Assembly (NCBI GenBank): GCA_032878915.1
Contig: JAVQMG010000126.1
Coordinates: 32,783,001 to 32,847,000, forward strand
DNA: 64,000 nucleotides
Direction of reading: 5' to 3'
DNA from: Castanopsis chinensis
Lineage: Eukaryota > Streptophyta > Magnoliopsida > Fagales > Fagaceae
The notes under the pieces were generated by a model, which worked only from the letters and a program-made list of their open reading frames with translations, was not told the origin of the DNA and made no database searches. Both the position numbers and the translations under genes were made by a program. Shown one piece after another: positions 1 to 10,061 of this stretch (position 1 is the first letter of the stretch; every line of letters begins with the position of its first letter).

Positions 1-1905
1 TGAAATTTCTTGAATTTGCTGCAAACCTTGATAAGTATTGCTTAATGAAAAGTTATATGTCTCATATATGTCTCCATGGCCATTACTCTTGCACATGGAG
101 GGATGACTTCAACTCTTTTTTTTTTTTTTTTTTTTTTTGATCTATGATATTTAGTTATTTATTTTGTTCATGAGTTACTGTGCTTTCAGGTTTCTCAGAA
201 ATGACTCACAAGGCAACATAATTCATCCTTCGGCTCTAGGGATTCCATTTCCTACACACTCTTAGATGCCACAGTCAGCATTCTTAAATCCAATTGGCAA
301 ACCAGTAGATAAGCTCTTAGAGGCTTACACACCTTGAAAGGGGAAGTTTGCATCATTTGGCAGCAATGCTTTGGGAGACGAATGACAAAAAAAAAAAGGT
401 TTGTTTATGGTTTTTCATTGTTTAAAGTTTAGACCCATTAAAACTTATTGCTTGGTGTGTTCATGTATTTGATTATATACATGAAAGGAAGGTAATGTCC
501 TTATATAAAGCTAATGATCTATAAAGTCCAAATGTCTTACATATATTTGAATAAGCAGTTCATAGATTTTCAAATCTGGATGGTTTTATATTTTATTTTT
601 GTCCCGCTGCAAGACTCTAACATGGTGGCTCAATTTTGCAAAGATGTGGAGAGTAGATCACAAAAGGTAGTCTTCTAAAATACTCTATTCTTATGTTTCC
701 ATTTTGTAAATTTTATTTTTTATGTTATAATATAATTTTTATTCTTTTAATGCAAATACTTATGATCTATTTTTATTAAATATTTTCGTTAATAGATTTA
801 AATCATTCAATTTCTCTGAGAGATGAAGTGAAATTGTTGGATTTTGAATATTTGCTCAAGGATTTTCTGTTTTTGTTTTGTTTATCCAAACGCTAAATTT
901 TATGACTCAAAGAAAGACACTGTTTCACCGTATAGAAATAAAAAGAAATCGAATCATTTAGTCACAAATTAGGCAAATGAGTGTAGGTAACTATAAAGAA
1001 ACAGACAAAAGAGATTGAGAGAGGAATCATAGGAGTGTTAGACCATCATCCACCGGCAAGCCAGTCACTCACCAACATCAGACTGCCTAAACTACTATTG
1101 GTAAATTAAAAAAAAAAAAAAAAAGGTAATAAAAACAGAATATAGGTTATATTTTGTTTGAACTAAGGTCTTTGGGTTAGAATTGATTTTTTTTTGGGTA
1201 TTTGGATTGGATTTTATTTTGTATAGGATTATTTTTTTTTGGTAGAAGAGATTGAAATGGTGTCGCCAGTCACAGGTTCTTTACAAATACAATTTCTTTA
1301 TTTTCAGTCAACTAAAATATTTGAATGGCTAAAATAGATAGGAATAGGTCCAGTGGCTAACGGTGGAGCAGTATCCGTTGATCAACTCCAGTCTTTGGGA
1401 GGGAATTCATGAGAGGCAGGCATTAAAAAGGGATTCAATCAGAGGTTATTCTGAAAGGAATTTTCTATCCGGTTCGGACTAGGTATTAATTCAAGATTTA
1501 AGTATTTTTTAATAAATACTGTGTAAATGGCAAGTGTAGCAATTTAAAAATAAATGTTTGATGTTAGATCCAATTTTGATGTATATTTGTGTTGTTAGTT
1601 AATTGCTCTCTTATTGCATTTAGTATTATCATCTTTTTACGATTTCACTTCTACTTGAGGCGATTGTCAAAATTCATTAGTTGCAATCACATAGGTTTGT
1701 AGTAGCTTATAGTTGTGTGACATATGAAGCTTTATTTTTTAATGATCATCTCTAATTACGTAGTACCTAACTTTAGGGTGAGAATTGCTTAAATTTTTTA
1801 AATTGTAATTGTGAAATGTAAATTGCACTTTGGAAGGGGTCATTATGCGTGTTTAATTTAAGTTTTTTGGTTATGTAAGGGGTCATTGTGGTTATGTAAT
1901 TCAAT
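1..1905. other. AT-rich left flank, no confident gene
   Basis: Non-coding-looking sequence with T and A runs (for example 116-139 and 1108-1124). I see no long open frame. Two short segments look weakly exon-like: 190-265, listed separately, and about 617-668, which reads open for 17 codons before a GT. The array homology starts at about 1906, inside the remnant right end of a MITE that is complete at 41963-42135. Confidence 0.5.
190..265 (+). other. possible terminal exon of a gene off the left edge
   Basis: A pyrimidine-rich stretch ends in TTTCAG at 184-189. It is followed by an open frame of 25 codons ending in TAG at 263-265, with a reading like HPSALGIPFPTHS at its end. The layout fits a last coding exon, but the peptide is too short to recognise and chance is a real alternative. 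Confidence 0.2.
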
Positions 1906-3250
1906 TTTTAAAACCATGCTTTTAGGTTGCGTTTGAAAGGATTTAGATTTAGATTTTAAATTAATAGATTTGAAATGCCTTGATTTCAAATCTATTGCTT
2001 TTAGGACTTACCAAGTTAGTTCAAATTCAAGCATTTTAAAGGTTTAAAATACTTGGTAGATTTTTCAAATCCAAATCCTTGACATTTTTTAAACTATTCA
2101 AACAAGATATTTGAATTTTAATCACTCAAATCCAAATTCAAATACCCAAATCATGTCATCAAAACGCACAATTATTTTCATTAATATAAATATTATTAAA
2201 CAATCATAACCAACTATTTGATTCAACATCATCCTTTCTAATTAATAATAAATTCTAAGGATTCTATAGAGGAACAACAAGCTTAATAATATTGTGCTTA
2301 ATTTAGCAACTTCTCCCCCCCCCCCCCAAAAAAAAGCTTAATTTAGCATATAGAATAGTTGCTTATTAGGAAGAGAACTTTTATTTTCCATTCTTATTGT
2401 TTTTGATTAAGTGAGGTGTTATAGCCTATAGGGAAACTGTTTGGGTGGGGGGAGGGGGTGGAGTACTGCTAGGGAAAATCATATTTTGTGGCAAATGCCA
2501 TGAAGGTACAATCAAGTATGACTAGTGTTGAATAGAAGGAGCCCAAGAAAAATGCTACAGTTATAGTGTATGGAGGTGGAGAAAGCCATATTATACAAAA
2601 GAATTATATTCCATTTTCCATAATGTATAAATACTGGATATTTTTGCAAACTAAGTTTGAACTTTGGGGCATTTACATGAATCTAACAAAGGAAGTTACT
2701 CAAATGTTTTATTATTATTATTATTTTTTAATTCTTTCTTCCAAATTTCTAAGAAAGAAAAGGAAAAAAAAAACCAAACATTTTTGTCATGCATACAATT
2801 TCAGCTGAAAAGGGAAGTCATCGAGCAAAAGAAGGCCACAAAGCACCGAATTCACAGAGAGAGAGAGAGAGGGAGAAAAGTTATAGATTCTTGTTGTGAT
2901 AAATGGAAAGAGAAGAGGTGTATCAATAATCAGAAATTTGGCTAGACAAAAACCTAAAAGGATAAAGTAATAAGAAAAAGTCCAAGTATGGAGTTTGTAA
3001 TCTCTGTTGTTTCATTCAACATCATTCTTCCTGACTAATAAAGATTTTATAAACAACACATTAAAAATAATGACACATTTAATATGGTAACAAGGCTATA
3101 GTATGAAATGTTCAAGAATACCAAAAAATGATACGGTTAATTGTGTTTGTTGGCTTGAGCTTCAATATGTTGGCTAGCTTCCAACATTCTCCTGCTAGAT
3201 GTGTTCAGGAATCTATCATGTTGCCTGAAAAATAAAAAACTTTAACCCTT

Positions 3251-3442
3251 CAACAAGCTGCAACATACAATGCTGTGTATAAGAATAAAAATATTGAAAA
3301 AATATCTGAGAATCAAATAAGAACAATTGATGCTGATATGATCTTGCTGTGCCTGGCAAGAAAAGGGTCTCAAGTCACCATTAAGCCATTTCATTTTCAG
3401 GATATTGCCCTTATATTCTACACGAACTTAGCGGTTGTGTGA
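3251..3442 (+). pseudogene. recurrent exon-like relic, unidentified
   Basis: A frame open for about 63 codons to a TGA at 3440-3442, with coding-like composition (for example the segments NQIRTIDADMILLC and PFHFQDIALIFY). The same segment recurs at about 5236-5390, 31745-31910, 43480-43660 and 55990-56165. Most of those carry an extra A after the TCTCAA word, which shifts the frame. It may be the last exon of a gene that was carried into the array unit. I do not recognise the protein family. Confidence 0.3.
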
Positions 3443-3603
3443 GTTTTCAAGGTTTAAATTTTTTTGAGTGGTGATCATTTTTATCTTTTTATGTGTGTGA
3501 TGATGTATTATACCATTATACAAAATTTCCTATGCATCACTCAAGTTTGTGACAATCCCTAGAAAATTGAGAACAAAGCACATTATATGATAAAATCAAT
3601 AGA

Positions 3604-4012
3604 AGAAAGTTTGGCAATAAACTTGGTTGTGTAAGTCTGTAGACTAAGACTACAACTCTAATTAATATTTTATTTAGTAGATGTGAATTTTGACAAATTT
3701 ATCATTAGATTATATTTTTATTATTATATCTTTTATTTTTGCAAAATTTTAACAAAATCAAAGATCAAAAGCTACGTTTATTAATCAAATGTTTCAATTT
3801 CGAGTTTTTGTAGTCTAAAATTATACATAAAAAAATAAGCTTATGAATCGAATAGTAAATAACATCTGATTGGTATGAAATTTGACATGTTTTAAAAATA
3901 TAAAGAACATGCAATTCTACGGTTAAATTTTCAAATTATATAGCTATATTAATTTATTTAGTGAGAATTGTAATCTTAAGTTACAACAAAGTTTGTAACT
4001 AAATTTTATCCA
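3604..4012. mobile_element. MITE, array family A (copy 1)
   Basis: About 400 bp with imperfect terminal inverted repeats of roughly 40 bp. The left end reads AAAGTTTGGCAATAAACTTG and the right end reads as its inverse (AAGTTTGTAACTAAATTTTATCC). Related copies lie at 5545-5930, 32065-32449, 43833-44241 and 52446-52839, and a lone right end ends at 6331. No coding capacity is visible. The superfamily is not clear from the ends. Confidence 0.55.
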
Positions 4013-4470
4013 AATTTTATCCAAAGAGTCCATTTTAATTTTCTTAATTTTAGTGTCAAATGACCTATTTATAATACTCAATGTGAAAATTGAGATGACA
4101 ATTCATTATTACTATTATTAAATGTTTCCGCACATAAGCTCAAGTTACAAATTAATTGAAAAAAAAAAATAAAACAGGAATATAAAATCAAATAGTGCAG
4201 CAAATTAGACATTAAAAATAATAGTAGGTTGCAAAATAAAGTAAAAGTGTAAACCTGGCAAGTGTTGGTACAAAAGGTTGCGATAATGTCTTGACTATGT
4301 TATGCTGAATTTGATACCTATATACTATTTAGCATATACAACCAAATATTCCATTCACTGGAGAGTAGAACCACACTCTTACCCGGACAACACATACTAC
4401 GTTTTTGCCACGGCAAAAGTATGCCCAAGCACTTTCCTATAAAGTAAAATCCTGAACAGGACAAATTTCC

Positions 4471-4624
4471 CACGTGTCACCATACAATACCCCCAATTCA
4501 CTTGGCTCGGAAAGAAAATCAACTGTTACAAATATCCTATTAAAAAGAAGCGGTAACACCACAAAAATTTCTACAATTTTTGTAGCTGTTATAATTATTC
4601 ACTTGCGTAGTGCTCAAAAAAGAA

Positions 4625-4672
<48 letters not shown>

Positions 4673-4850
4673 ACTTGCGTAGAAATTTATGGAATGACAT
4701 TGCTGACAAATATCTTCCATTCCAGATAACTTCATAGCCTAGCAACTTACCAAAATAAGCGCGTGTACATATCACTATAAGCGCGTCGACTTATCACACT
4801 CCTACTTCTTTCCTTAGCGTTTTGTACAAGTCCTAACGTCTATATATATG
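4471..4850 (+). promoter_or_regulatory. promoter of truncated CBF copy: G-box, two CGCG boxes, TATA
   Basis: A G-box CACGTG lies at 4471-4476, GCGCGT boxes matching the CAMTA consensus vCGCGb at 4759-4764 and 4781-4786, and a TATA run at 4841-4849, about 150 bp before the ATG. CAMTA and bHLH (ICE1-like) factors are known to control CBF genes in Arabidopsis. Function of these sites here is inference from the motifs and their conservation between copies. Confidence 0.55.
4629..4671. repeat. (TA)n microsatellite in promoter
   Basis: An uninterrupted TA run of about 40 bp. It is shorter in the paralogous promoters (7008-7030 and 17914-17933) and absent from those at 40497 and 45441. Confidence 0.9.
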
Positions 4851-4996
4851 TCCAACTCTCATTCTTCTTAGTTCTTACTCCCTTCAACAAACACAAACAC
4901 AAATACCACCCTTTGCTTACATATATCTACTGCTACTACTTCAATACACAAGCTAACTAAACTCAAAGTAGTGAGAAACAAGGAGTTTTAAGACAT

Positions 4997-5254
4997 ATGG
5001 ACAATGCTCTTATGGTGAACCTGTTATATAAGGAAGTGATGTTGGCTTCGAAGAATCCTAAAAAACGAGATGGGAGAAAGAAGTTCAAGGAAACAAGGCA
5101 CCCAGTCTACCGTGGAGTAAGAAGGAAGAACTCAAGAAAATGGGTTTGTGAAGTCCGTGAGCCAAATAAGAAGTCAAGGATTTGGCTTGGGACTTTCCCC
5201 ACCCCAGAAATGGCAGCACGTGCACATGATATTGAAATAAAAATATTGAAATAA
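4997..5254 (+). pseudogene. truncated CBF/DREB1 gene (AP2 domain cut short)
   Basis: The first 78 codons match the full-length CBF copies. They include the basic PKKRDGRKKFKETRHP signature before the AP2 domain (residues 21-36) and the AP2 segment from VYRGVRR through WLGTFPTPEMAARAHD. After the His-Asp codons the sequence switches to an unrelated array block, adding seven foreign residues and a stop (85 aa in all). The end of the AP2 helix, the following CBF signature and the whole acidic C-terminal region are missing. The three-strand DNA-contact part and the basic region remain, and the promoter looks intact, so a short protein could still be made. Probably a pseudogene; a DNA-binding-only decoy is a speculative alternative. 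Confidence 0.8.
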
Positions 5255-6283
5255 TATTTGAGAATCGAATAAGAACAATTAATACTGACATGATCCTGCC
5301 ATGCCTGGCAATAAAACAGTCTCAAAGTCACCATTAAGCCTTTTCATTTTCAGGATATAGGCCTTATATTCTACGGGAACTTAGTGGTTGAGTGAGTTTT
5401 CAAGGTTTAAATTTTTTTGAGGGGTGATCATTTTTATGCGTGATGATTTATTATACCATTATACAAAGTTTCCTGTGCATCACTCAAGTTTGCGACAATC
5501 CCTAGAAAATGGAGAACAAAGCATACTATATGATAAAATTGATAGAACAAAGTTTGGCAACAAACTTGGCTGTAGACTAAGGCTACAACTCTACTTAATA
5601 TATTTTTATTAAATGTGAATTTTGACGAATATGATAGATTACATTTTCTTATTATATCCTACATATTTGCAAAATTTCAATAAAATTAAAGATCAATAGC
5701 TACATTATTAATTAAATGTTTCAATTTCGAGTTTTTGTAGTATAAAATTATACATAAAAAATAAGTTATGGATCAAATAGTAAATAGGATCTGATTGGTA
5801 TGAAATGTGACATGTGTTTTAAAAACATAAAAAACATGCAATTCAATAGTTAAAATTTCAAAATATGTAGCCATGTTAATTTGTTTAGTGAGTTGTAACG
5901 CTACAACAAATTTTATAGCTAAACCTTGTCCAAATCAATAATATATTAAGGTCAAAACACAATAAAAATCCAAATTAGGTTCTTATTGTAGTCTTATTTG
6001 CTCCAAGAGTCCATTTTAATTTTCTTAACTTTTTTGTCAAATGACCTATTTATAATAACTCAATGTGAAATTGAGATAACAATTATTATTATTATTATTA
6101 TTATTATTAAATGTTTCCCTAATCTAGAGAAAAAAGAGACAAAGGATAAAATCAAATATGCTGCAAATTAGACATCTATATATAATAATAATAGGTAAAA
6201 CTAAGAGAAAATATAATTAAATTTCAAATTGGAATTCAATTAGAGTCTAATTTTGCACCATATGTCCTATCTAATCTAACTTA
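5228..6283. repeat. displaced U-block variant joined to truncated CBF
   Basis: This stretch is homologous to 31745-32890, not to CBF coding or 3' sequence. It includes the exon-like relic, a family A MITE, a short (ATT)n run near 6079-6107 and the start of the AT-rich unit repeated at 32806-33660. Its left junction is inside the CBF AP2 codons (about 5227). Its right junction (about 6283) returns to the promoter block of the next gene, within the right end of a MITE. It looks like the product of illegitimate recombination between array units. Confidence 0.7.
5545..5930. mobile_element. MITE, array family A (copy 2)
   Basis: About 386 bp. The left end ACAAAGTTTGGCAACAAACT and the right end (reverse complement ACAAGGTTTAGCTATAAAAT) form imperfect inverted repeats. 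It is almost the same as 32065-32449. Confidence 0.55.
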
Positions 6284-6997
6284 AGAATTGTAATCTTAAG
6301 TTACGACAAAGTTTGTAACTAAATTTTATCCAAATCAATAATATATTAAATTCAAAACACAATCAAAATCAAAATTAACTTCTAATTGTAGTTTTATTTG
6401 CTCAAAGAGTCCATTTTAATTTTCTTAATTTTAGTGTCAAATGACCTATTTATAATACTCAATGTGAAAATTGAGATGACAATTCATTATTACTATTATT
6501 AAATGTTTCCGCACATAAGCTCAAGTTACAACTTAATTGAAAAAAAAGAAAAAAACAGGAATATAAAATCAAATAGTGCAGCAAATTAGACATTAAAAAT
6601 AATAGTAGTTTGCAAAATAAAGTAAAAGTGTAAACCAGGCAAGTGTTGGTACAAAAGGTTGCGATAATGTCTTGACTATGTTATGCTGAATTTGATACCT
6701 ATATACTATTTAGCATATACAACCAAATATTACATTCACTAGAGAGTAGAACCACACTCTTACCCGGACAACACATGCTACGTTTTTGCCACGGCAAAAG
6801 TATGCCCAAGCACTTTCCTATAAAGTAAAATCCTGAACAGGACAAATTTCCCACGTGTCACCATACAATACCCCCAATTCACTTGGCTCAGAAAGAAAAT
6901 CAACTGTTACAAATATCCTATTAAAAAGAAGCGTTAACACCACAAAAATTTCTACAATTTTTGTAGCTGTTATAATTATTCACTGGCGTAGTGCTCA

Positions 6998-7028
<31 letters not shown>

Positions 7029-7355
7029 TTCACTCGCGTAGAAATTTATGGTATGACATTGCTGACAAATATCTTCCATTCCAGATAACTTCACAGCCTA
7101 GCAACTTACCAAAATAAGCGCGTGTACGTATCACTATAAGCGCGTCAACTTATCACACTCCTAGTTCTTTCCTTAGTGTTTTGTACAAGTCCTAACGTCT
7201 ATATATATGTCCAACTCTCATTCTTCTTAGTTCTTACTCCCTTCAACAAACACAAACACAAACACCACCCTTTGCTTACATATATCTACTGCTACTACTT
7301 CAATATACAAGCTAACTAAACTCAAAGTAGTGAGAAACAAGGAGTTTTAAGACAT
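6284..7355 (+). promoter_or_regulatory. promoter region of CBF copy 2
   Basis: About 1.07 kb homologous to 3970-4996 and to 44200-45440. It holds a G-box CACGTG at 6852-6857, two GCGCGT boxes at 7118-7123 and 7140-7145, and a TATA run at 7200-7208. The leader is CA-rich. No transposable element interrupts the proximal kilobase, unlike the promoters of the 18262, 40497 and 45441 copies. Cold or CAMTA control is inferred from motifs only. Confidence 0.6.
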
Positions 7356-8003
7356 ATGGACAATGCTCTTATGGTGAACCTGTTATATAAGGAAGTCATG
7401 TTGGCTTCGAAGAATCCTAAAAAACGAGATGGGAGAAAGAAGTTCAAGGAAACAAGGCACCCAGTCTACCGTGGAGTAAGAAGGAAGAACTCAAGAAAAT
7501 GGGTTTGTGAAGTCCGTGAGCCAAATAAGAAGTCAAGGATTTGGCTTGGGACTTTCCCCACCCCAGAAATGGCAGCACGTGCACATGATGTGGCAGCAAT
7601 TGCGCTCCGCGGCCGGTACGCCTGTCTCAATTTTGCTGACTCGGTGTGTAGGCTCCCAGTTCCAGCATCGGCAGCAGCAAAGGATATTCAGCGGGCTGCA
7701 TTAGAGGCGGCTGAGGCATTTCGGCCAACAGAGTCGGACGGTGTTTCTGAGGATGACTTGAGGCAGAGGTTAGAAAATGCCGCTGCAGCAGTGACAGTGG
7801 GCGAAACAGCAGTGACAGTGGCTGCGGAGGCAGAGATAGAGCCGGAAAGTATAGTTTTTATGGATGAGGAGGCGATTTTTAACATGCCGTGGTTGTTGAG
7901 AAATATGGCAGAGGGGATGTTGTTGCCTCCACCGCCTCATTGGTGTGGTGGAGATAACATGGAAACTGACAGTGAGGTTTCATTGTGGAGTTATTCAATT
8001 TGA
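7356..8003 (+). CDS. DREB1: CBF/DREB1 transcription factor, AP2/ERF family (215 aa)
   Basis: Intronless gene for a nuclear activator that, in this family, binds the CRT/DRE core (CCGAC) in cold- and drought-response promoters. The basic PKKRDGRKKF..ETRHP signature is at residues 21-36, the AP2 domain at about 37-94 (YRGVRR, WVCEVREP with the DREB-type Val and Glu, WLGTFPT), and the C-terminal LWSYSI at 210-215. The second CBF signature, usually DSAWR, reads DSVCR at 95-99. The N-terminus is short, as in one class of woody-plant CBFs. An in-frame near-duplication AVTV..AVTV in the acidic region is absent from the 40497 copy. The start was chosen at the first ATG because it is shared by the paralogues; a second Met lies at codon 6. 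AATAAA at 8104-8109 may be the poly(A) signal. Confidence 0.93.
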   Translation: MDNALMVNLLYKEVMLASKNPKKRDGRKKFKETRHPVYRGVRRKNSRKWVCEVREPNKKSRIWLGTFPTPEMAARAHDVAAIALRGRYACLNFADSVCRLPVPASAAAKDIQRAALEAAEAFRPTESDGVSEDDLRQRLENAAAAVTVGETAVTVAAEAEIEPESIVFMDEEAIFNMPWLLRNMAEGMLLPPPPHWCGGDNMETDSEVSLWSYSI

Positions 8004-8667
8004 TTGTTATTAGTAATATTATAGTTTAGTGCTGCAGTGTGATGTGAGGGAAAAGATGGAGTGGCGATGTCATACTGTACAAAAGAATTTGTTGTAGCAT
8101 GAAAATAAAGGAAATCTCCTATTTGAGATTAAGTGTGAACACATTACCATAAAATAAAATGTTCTGAAAAAGAAGAAGAAGACGTGGAGATATTGTGGAC
8201 GAAGCTCAAGTGCTGCCACCTGTAACTCTCATCTTGGTTCCTCGAATCAAGCGTCTCTGCTTGTCAGCTTCAAGCAGATAAAGTTTGATGACTGAGACTT
8301 GGAAATAAAAAGGCACTACATTGGAATGTGATATTAGAAAAGGCAATGACAACACATGGATGTGGATAAGTGGTGGGACTTAAGAATGGAGCTTCCTCGC
8401 TTTCTTTTATTTATAAATAGCTAAAATAAGTTGGTATCAAAATATTTCATTAATTTTTTAATAGAAAAGCTAAAATGGACACCAATTTGGTATTTATAAC
8501 ATCATGCTAAACAAACGTGAAGTTCTTTATTTAGTGAGGCGGCAAAATGTCACTATTATAGCTTGGTGAAGAAAACTAAAAACCACTTTATCTCAAACTT
8601 TTAACTTCATCAATATTAATTTCATTAAAAAATCATAACGAGCTGTTTAATTTAACATCATCTTTCC
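8004..8667 (+). other. 3' UTR and 3' flank of CBF copy 2
   Basis: A conserved flank of about 0.65 kb shared with 18910-19578 and 46089-46748. It has AATAAA at 8104-8109 and an 8-bp word ATCTTTCC at 8660-8667 where the hAT-like element begins. No other gene is visible. Confidence 0.7.
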
Positions 8668-9051
8668 TAAGGACGAAACTAGGATTCAAACTTATGAGGG
8701 TCGAAGTTGTTTGTTCACGAATTTTAAAAAGTTGGAATACTAATAATAGAGATTGACAGCGATGCATTATTAGTATTAATTTTTTATTTTTTTTTGTATT
8801 TTTTATTTTTTTTTTAAAATCAATAATAGATATTTAAAATCAAGAGTTTTACAAGTCAATTGACACATTTTAATATTTTCAAGGTTTAATTGAGATCAGA
8901 CCAATTCTTTATTCTATCCACATTATAAATTTTTTTTAAATCTATTTATTCTTTTCATATAATTCTATACCTAATAACTTCATAATGCTATATATAAAAG
9001 ATTCTTAAAAAAAAATACAAAAACTATAGTTAAATTTTTTTTTTTTAGAGA
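8668..9051. mobile_element. left end of hAT-like element, interrupted by gypsy element
   Basis: Begins with an end related to AAGGACGAAACTAGG and matches the left 380 bp of the complete element at 46749-52154. It stops where the Tat LTR starts at 9052. The unoccupied sequence across this insertion point is seen at about 23215 and 47130. Confidence 0.6.
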
Positions 9052-9689
9052 TGATGATGAGAAGAAAATCAGTAGCCTGGATGCTTCAGATTAGAAAGGG
9101 CTCACGAATGCCTTGGTAGCCTGAAAAGAAAGAGAAGTGATCAAAGGTGACCGGGGTTGCCGGCTAATAACCCTCCGATGACAAATTCAGTTTTTCTCTT
9201 GTATATTTTTTAAGTTCCAATTTTTTGGGAGTTGATTTCACGTACCTTTTCGTTGGTCTGAACCAACGTTTATACAGTGTCTTAAGAGCGGTTATTGGAT
9301 TTGTAACCTCCCCTTGATTCGGGGAGTTTTGTGCCTGAATATAACTTCCTCAACTGTTTAGGAGTTATTTCTCTTTTTGCGCAACGGTCACTGGGGGTTA
9401 CACATATGATACGGAGACATTTTTCATATTCATAAATTTTACAAGTGCTCACGTGTCATCCATAATTCCTTGTCCTGATCACGTCAAGGCAGCTTACCTC
9501 GTCTTGAGCACGCCAAAACAGCTATCCTCGTCTTGAGCACGTCTAGACAGCTTACCTCGTCTTGAGCACGTCAAGGCAGCTTACCTCGTCTTGAGCAAGT
9601 CGTGACAGATTACCTCGTCTTGAGCACCTTGCTCATCCTGGACGATCTCCATGGACAAATTCAGAGTTACATTTGTTTATACCACATCA
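9052..9689 (-). repeat. 3' LTR of the Tat element
   Basis: 638 bp. On the minus strand it begins TGATGTGG just after a polypurine tract and ends CATCATCA. The same LTR is present at 19963-20600 with few differences. The left border is supported by the uninterrupted hAT sequence at 47100-47140. Confidence 0.75.
9481..9628. repeat. about 30-bp tandem subrepeats within the LTR
   Basis: Roughly five imperfect units, each containing TTACCTCGTCTTGAGCACGT or a close variant. They recur at about 20392-20539 in the duplicated LTR. They lie near the U3 start in element orientation, where such subrepeats often act as enhancers; that role is inference. Confidence 0.75.
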
Positions 9690-9703
9690 GTTGCCCCCTT
9701 GTC
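9690..9703 (-). promoter_or_regulatory. polypurine tract next to 3' LTR
   Basis: On the minus strand the run GACAAGGGGGCAAC lies directly before the LTR start TGATGTGG, as expected for plus-strand priming. It fixes the orientation of the element as minus. Confidence 0.65.
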
Positions 9704-9888
9704 CATGGGTCGTCTAGGATTCACATCTACTAACGCCGTTGTTTGGACAAGCGTCCTTATGCCAGTTGTTGTAGGTGCCACTTGTCATGATTTAACTGGA
9801 GACCAATCATGTCAGCTCGTTTTTCGAGGGACGTGCCATTTGTCGCTTTTTAGCTGGTCGCGTCGCTTCGTGTACTGGGGTCAATGCC

Positions 9889-9897
9889 TATAAATAG
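9889..9897 (+). promoter_or_regulatory. TATA box of the antisense ORF
   Basis: TATAAATAG on the + strand, 165 bp before the ATG at 10062 and outside the LTR. It is conserved in the duplicated copy at about 20800. It suggests that the antisense gene has its own promoter. Confidence 0.5.
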
Positions 9898-10061
9898 TTG
9901 AATTCCTCCGCTACCCTCCTCATTTTCTCAAATTTTCTTCTTCGACCTCCCTCGTCTTAGCACCTCGTTTAGAAGTTCCTTGCGTCAATAGTCTTCTCTC
10001 GTCTAGTTCCAGGTACTTTCTTCAATCTTCGTCCTCAGGTTTTAAGTTTCTTCCTTAAAAA

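Larger units (their letters stand above)
1906..4996 (+). repeat. CBF-array upstream block (U-block), copy 1
   Basis: About 3.1 kb that recurs upstream of the CBF at 45441 (42136-45440) with only scattered substitutions and small indels. Landmarks shared by both are the C-run/A-run near 2309-2335, the G-rich stretch near 2446-2460, a GA-rich stretch near 2860, an exon-like relic at 3251-3442 and a MITE at 3604-4012. Relative to the block before the 7356 gene it lacks about 90 bp after position 4012. The last 500 bp is the promoter of the truncated CBF. The left limit falls within the right end of a hAT-type MITE, so this unit was probably cut there by recombination. Confidence 0.75.

Noticed and set aside
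1926..2165. Possible MITE with TTGCGTTTGAAAGGATT-like left end
   Set aside because: The inverted end (TGCGTTTTGATGAC) matches over only a few bases and no target duplication was found. The same segment recurs at 42144-42390 by block duplication.
7688..7885. Minus-strand frames inside CBF genes (also 18594-18791, 45773-45970, 40451-41005)
   Set aside because: Shadows of the GC-rich CBF coding sequence on the other strand.
9651..9893. 80-codon + strand frame, repeated at 20562-20804
   Set aside because: It starts inside the LTR and crosses the polypurine tract; the duplication explains its conservation and there is no protein signature.
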